From NCBI GenBank assembly GCA_007258455.2, contig VDFB02270651.1, positions 698,426,217 to 698,490,216 of the forward strand: DNA of 64,000 nt, written 5' to 3'. Both the position numbers and the translations under genes were made by a program. The notes beneath the pieces were generated by a model. That model worked only from the letters and a program-made list of their open reading frames with translations. It made no database searches and was not told the DNA's origin. This stretch comes from Sequoia sempervirens (taxonomy: Eukaryota > Streptophyta > Pinopsida > Cupressales > Cupressaceae). Below, one piece after another: positions 59,041-64,000 of the stretch (the first letter of the stretch is position 1; every line of letters starts with the position of its first letter).

Positions 59041-59960
59041 CTATAAATTTGCTCGGTCTATTTCTATACCCCTCATTGACACTATGTAGCCTAGTAGCTT
59101 TCCTAACTGTACGTCGAAGACACACTTCTTTGGAGTTAAGCGAACCTTGTACTCCTCTATCCTTTCAAAGATAGCACTCAAGGTTGCTATGTGATCTTTC
59201 CTCTTCCTAAATTTTGCTAGTATATCATCAAAGTAATCTTCAATAGTCTTGTGGATCATGTCATGGAAGATTAGTGTCATGGCTCTTTGGTAGGTGGCCC
59301 AACATTCTTCAAGTTGAATGGCATCATGTTCCAGTAGTAGGTCCCCCATGGACAAGTGAAGGTTTTTTTATATTGGTCTTCTTTGGAAATCATTATTGAG
59401 TTGTATCCAAAGAAACCATCCATCAAAGAAATCATTTCATGTCCACAATCATGTCAATGTTAGGCAATGGGAAGTCATCCTTCAGACATGCTTTGTTTAG
59501 GTCTCTAAAGTTCATGTAGATTCAGATGCCCCTATCATGTTTTGAAGTTCAGGAACCTAATTTGATACCCACTTGGGGTAGTCAATTGGTCATATGAATC
59601 CTACGTCAAGTAGCTTCTTCAATTCCATTTTGACTAGTAGAGTGATCTGAAGATGCATTTTTCTCAATTTTTATTAGACAGGTTTTGCTTCAGGATATAC
59701 TACTAGATGATGGACCACAATCTCCAGATTGAGCTTGGGCATGTCTACATAGCTCCATGCAAAATTAACTTATCTTTCTCTCAAGAAGGCTACTAGGAGC
59801 TCTTGTTCCTCTGATAGTAATGACTCTGCATAAAATGTGATGTGCAGTGTTTGCTCTATTCTTGGGTTGACTGGATTAATTTTTTGGCTAGGATTACTGA
59901 TGTTTCTTAATGAAGAGCTCTAAGAGGAAGATTGAATCCCCCATCCTTGGGTGCCTCAAA
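59041..59960 (-). pseudogene. Gypsy element 2 reverse transcriptase
   Basis: The catalytic box reads YFDD (59224-59235) instead of YVDD, followed by DHIATLSAIFERIEEYKV and the L-T-P-K-K-C-V-F ending. N-terminal RT parts up to about 59960 are recognisable only in fragments across frames. It is the RT of the same family as element 1 and is now non-functional. Confidence 0.78.
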
Positions 59961-61810
59961 AAGTTTTTCACCATTGGATGTGTCCTTTCATTTTACTATT
60001 TTCAGGTTGAAGAGTGCCACAGTATGGTTTTTACTCAAGGACCTAGAGATTATTCTCAGTTTTTCACTTTTGTGACTGAGGGATTCAATCATTTCCCCAT
60101 AATATTCATGTGTGTCCAACTAGATGATGAATCCTACTTTGTGATCCCCACATGGAATATTATCCTATAGTCCCATGAATTTTGAGAGTGCCTCATCATT
60201 TTCAAATGTGTCAAGAATTGGCGATCCTCGTTGGTCATAATCGATGAGTTGGGGGTAGACTAGATGGATTTCATGGGATGGGTTTTTAGACTCATAGGAT
60301 AAGGCGCTAATCATGAGAAGGGTGGTGTCCTCAAAAAGCATAGGTAGGTTTGTTATGGTGTCTTCATCATCACTACTACTATAGACATCAGTTATGTCAA
60401 ATGTGAAGTTTTCTATGACTCGACCTATAGATACGAGTAAGTGAAGTTCAACTACCATTTGTTGAGGAGTTTTGACTTTCCTAACTGGGGGATTTTGGCC
60501 ACGTATAGTTATACTTGGAGAGGTATATCCAAGGCCAATATTTCTCATTCATGTCTCTGGAATGAGGGGTATTAGAAGTCTATTGTCATTTTTTCCAATT
60601 CTTTGGTTTTTGTCATAGCCCATGGTGAGCATCATTTGCAAATCTTTGTTGCTGTCATCCATTGGTAGATCGGTTGTTGGTCTATTATCTTGATATAGGA
60701 GGTGGGATGGGTCCTCCTCTATTACTTCTCGGCCGAGATCTCTCCAACTTATAAAGTTGGTATATCCTATAGTGGATGTTTGGGATGTGGAGGCTTCATT
60801 TGGTTGCAGCCACCCTCGTGATCTAGGAGATTGTGGTAACTCTCCTACCACAAAAGCATTTTTAGGAATTGTGTAGTTTCTGCAACCATGGTCCTGGATG
60901 ATGACTTTGATATTAGAGATAGTGGGGATAGCGGGAGTGGTGGGTGTCTCTATTGCAGAAGTGGAAGCGAGAGTGGCTAGATCAAATATGGTGTTGATGG
61001 ACCTTCATCATTTTTATGCACTTGAGGAATCTTGCAGTATTTTTCCTTTAGGTTCTTACATTAAGAGAATGGTTCAGGATCCCCATGGATGGTGACCTCT
61101 TGGACTTCATATGTGAATTTGACACATTGATGAAAGGTTGATGCTACTACTTGCATTGCATAGATCTAGGGGCGTCCCAGGAGAATGTTATAAGGAAAGT
61201 GGAGGTCTAGGACCTGACAAGTGGCTTCCATGATAGCTGGACCTACTTGAATAGGGATTTGAATTGTGCCTTGGGACAGTCTTTCTTGATTATCATACAC
61301 TCTGATTGTAATACCTTTTCCTTTGTCGATGGAATCCTCTGATATTTGTAGGTTCCTAATGAGCTTGAGGGAACAAATGTTCAAGCCTGCACACCCATCC
61401 ACTAGGACTCGCTTACTTTATTTTTATGCTCTAGTGCCTCTAGATTCAGTGGACGATTATGAGATGGTTGAGCAAGGAAGTCTTGATCAGAAAATGTGAG
61501 GAGGTTGGGTGTAATGATGTTTTTGACCATAGCTTGGAATTATTTTGGATCAAGATCTGTTGAAATGGTGGATGAGGCTAATGCTTCTTCAAGGATTTTT
61601 TTATGGGTTGATGATATCTTTAACAACTCCATGATGGATATTTGTGTTGGGGTTATTTTAAGTTGATTAAGGACATTATCGCCATTGGGAACATATCTTG
61701 AATTGGATGTGGGTGCTCTGTTAGGTTGGGATGACCCTGCAATGGTAATTTTCCCGCCTCTTGTGGTGACTCCACAATCAACATGGGCTCCTTTATGGTG
61801 AGAGTGGCAC
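59961..61810 (-). pseudogene. Gypsy element 2 protease region and linker
   Basis: The protease segment reads VDGCAGLNICSLKLIRNLQI (near 61400), then GTIQIPIQVGPAIMEATCQV and HFPYNILLGRP ending at 61166. The linker holds SPRSRGWLQPNEASTSQTS, DLQMMLTMGYDKNQ and VYPQLIDYDQRG, matching element 1. The active-site triplet is D-G-C here against D-G-G in element 1. Confidence 0.75.
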
Positions 61811-64000
61811 AATACTCATCCATGGATGCGATGACATGGTCATACACATGATTTATGCTCTTGAAGGTGCATTTTCCTTTGTCATTGGTATTATTCCCTT
61901 TGTTATGGTTAGGCATTGGATTTGTGTATATTTTGAGGTTCTGATTTCCTACTAGATGCTCCACATTTATGATTTTTTGATCAATGAGGTCCTAGATTAG
62001 GTTTTTCAACCTCATGTAACTATTGGTGGTGTGCCCTTTGATTTTGTGAAAGTCACAGAGCTCATTTTAATTATACCAAGGTGGTTTCACATCTGGTTCC
62101 TGATAATTCTCATAGGTGGGAGCTTTGATGAGGTTTTCGTTGATTAGTTTCTTCATGATGACCTCGAGTGGTTCCCCAAGGGCAGTGTACTTCCACTTGG
62201 GGGAGTTTTTGTTCCATTGGGGTGGTCCCCTTTGATCATTGAAATTGTTGATTGCTTGATTTTTGGTTGGTTGATGTTGTGCTACCACATTGGTTTGAGT
62301 GTTCTTTTGATCATTATTTTGTGGTTTTTGGTAGGTTTGGATGTTTTTCCTTTGAGCACTGATGATAACTTTGGCGTCGATGACACCATTGTTGGTAATA
62401 TTTTTTTTCCTTGCCCATGTGCGAGGTTTTTCATTGTAGTTGGCAGATTGGCAGTTGTTTTGTTTCTCAGGATATGCAGGTGATCCTCCAGGTTGTGTCA
62501 TAAGGGCTCATTCGATGTTGAGTGCTTTGGAGATCAACTAGTCATATGTGGTAATTCCTTGCACTTTAAGATGAAAATCCAAGGTTCCTTCAAGATTGGA
62601 TATGATGGTGCACACTTTGTTTTCCTCTAGCATGACTAATTTACTCTAATTGGCCTTGGTTCACCATCATTGTAAGAAAGAGGCAAATGATTCATTCTTA
62701 CCTTGTTTCAGAGCTGATAGTTCTTCAAGACTAACATCCATACTGATGTTGAATGCATAGTTTTTGATGAATGCATCGACTACCTCTTGGAACTTTTTTA
62801 GTCCTAGAGGAAGATGAGAAAACACTCCATGGTGTGGCCAACCAAGCTTCTAGGAAATAGCCACATTAGATAGGTATCGTCATATGCGACTTCCATGAAA
62901 TGAACCTAGAATTCCCTAATGTGATCTTTAGGGTTTCCCGTGCCATGGTATTTATCAAATTTGGGGATCTCAAATCCCTTTGGGAATGGTTTCATTATGA
63001 GGCCCCTATCAAATGGATAGGGACACAAATTTTTGGGTGTTTTTATGGTTTTCCCTAATTGGAGATCAAGTACTTGTTGTGAGAGTAACTTGATTTGCAT
63101 TGCCACATCATTTTGCAAATTAGGGGGTGGGATGAAAGTGTTTTGTGGTGGTTTAATTATTGGTGGGATGGGGGGAATGGTTGGTATGTTGATGGATGGC
63201 ACCTACATATTCTACTATACCAAATATGCTTGCCATTTTTGTTGTACCAACAATGCTTGTTGTTGGTCCTATTGATGCTATGCTAGTAGTGCTTGTTGTT
63301 GAGCTTACTGCTATTGTTGTTACAACAATGCTTTTTGTTTGGCTGCTAGTTGGGGTGATTCTTGTTATTCTTGATATTTCTTTAGAGCTTGTTGATATGC
63401 TTGGTGTTGGGCTTCTTATTGTTGTGAGAGATATTGTGCTTGTGCCTGCCCTTGTTCAGCTTGGTATTGGGCTTGAGCTTGAGCTTGAGCTTGCACTTGA
63501 ACTTGTGCTTATGCTTGTGCTTATGCTCGTTGGGCTTGATATTGGGCTTAAGCTTGAGCTTGATCTTGTGCTTGTGCATCCTATGAAGGTTTTTGTTGTT
63601 GTTGTTGCAATAAGGCTTGTGCTTGTGCAACCTACTGTGCTTGTTGTGCACCTTGGGTGGCTTGAGCAGCTTGTGCTGCTTGAGTTGCTTTTGTTGCTTG
63701 AATGGCTTGCGCTGCTTGAGCGGCTTGTTGCATAGCTTGTTGGTTTTGGATTTGTTGAAGTTCCTTTTGATAGGAAGCTTTTTGAGTAGCTTGTAGTGCA
63801 ATGGTATATTCATTTGATGTATTTTATTTTGGTGGTGGTGGTGATAGAGGTGGATTTGGAATGGTGCTTATTGTGGTGATGAGAGGCACCATCCTATTGA
63901 AGAGTGGGTTTTGAGTGGTGGATAGTGCAATCTATATGTTTGGTCCTTATGAGACCATGTTTTGAGGGATGTTTGATGATGTGGTGGTGGTGGTTTGCAT
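61811..64000 (-). pseudogene. Gypsy element 2 gag (start beyond window)
   Basis: It contains a gag core near 63030-62820 (FPKGFEIPKFDKYHGTGNPK and neighbouring segments) and a linker with AYPEKQNNCQSANYNEKPRT. The stretch upstream at 63210-63790 is very rich in Gln and Ala codons, as in element 1, though more decayed. The zinc-knuckle area near 62060 is eroded. The N-terminus lies outside the window. Confidence 0.8.

Larger units (their letters stand above)
52566..64000 (-). mobile_element. Ty3/gypsy element 2 (Tat/Ogre-type), cut by window end
   Basis: It starts with a 3' LTR (52566-53890) inserted into copia element 2. Reading leftward from the window end come gag (from beyond 64000), protease, RT, two RNase H domains, integrase (ending at 56612) and about 2.7 kb of noncoding sequence. 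It is collinear with gypsy element 1 but diverged. It lacks the PMD module, TIR element B1 and the 205-bp duplication. It has many stops. Its 5' LTR and leader are outside the window. Confidence 0.9.

Noticed and set aside
1..64000. CRISPR arrays, tRNA or rRNA genes
   Set aside because: No regularly spaced identical repeats with unique spacers, no cloverleaf-like segments with A and B boxes, and no rRNA-like blocks were seen. The tRNA-like words found are primer-binding sites.

Overview
This window looks like repeat-dense intergenic DNA from a large land-plant genome. A gymnosperm such as a conifer is plausible, but that is inference. The plant assignment rests on Ty1/copia elements with initiator-Met-tRNA-type primer sites, a 20 kb Ty3/gypsy element with two RNase H domains (Tat/Ogre-type), LINEs with zf-RVT and RVT_3-like RNase H modules, and a decayed plant-mobile-domain (PMD) gene. 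I found no convincing intact host gene, tRNA, rRNA or CRISPR array. Every coding region I recognise carries stops or frameshifts. All boundaries and comparisons were made by eye.

Layout. 1-4.2 kb: an unassigned stretch, then a 1.85 kb polypyrimidine tract, degenerate telomere-like repeats, a polypurine tract and a second short telomere-like block. 4.9-5.5 kb: a 5'-truncated retroposed insertion with long target duplications. 8.05-11.76 kb: a minus-strand LINE-like insertion with 11-bp duplications, carrying the end of an RNase H domain followed by an extra ORF. That ORF is split by a TIR DNA element (family A, copy 1). 14.1-46.65 kb: a single minus-strand LINE cut into four pieces by three insertions, namely family A copy 2 (15298-16263), a complete Ty1/copia element (18111-25042, duplication CTTAT) and a complete Ty3/gypsy element (25475-45579, duplication CTATC).

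The Ty3/gypsy element (minus strand) has a very long leader with repeats, a gag with a large Gln/Ala-rich N-terminal region, then protease, RT, RNase H, archaeal-type RNase H and integrase, followed by a roughly 6.5 kb region before the 3' LTR. That last region holds an antisense PMD gene with its own GC-rich upstream sequence, and a nested TIR element (family B, copy 1).

48.4-64 kb: a second Ty1/copia element (plus strand) is interrupted by family B copy 2 and cut off by a second, related Ty3/gypsy element (minus strand, 52566 to beyond the window end). The second gypsy element lacks the PMD module at the matching place, so the module is a presence/absence cargo. The PMD cargo, the extra ORF behind a LINE RNase H, and the two TIR families are the parts most worth following up.
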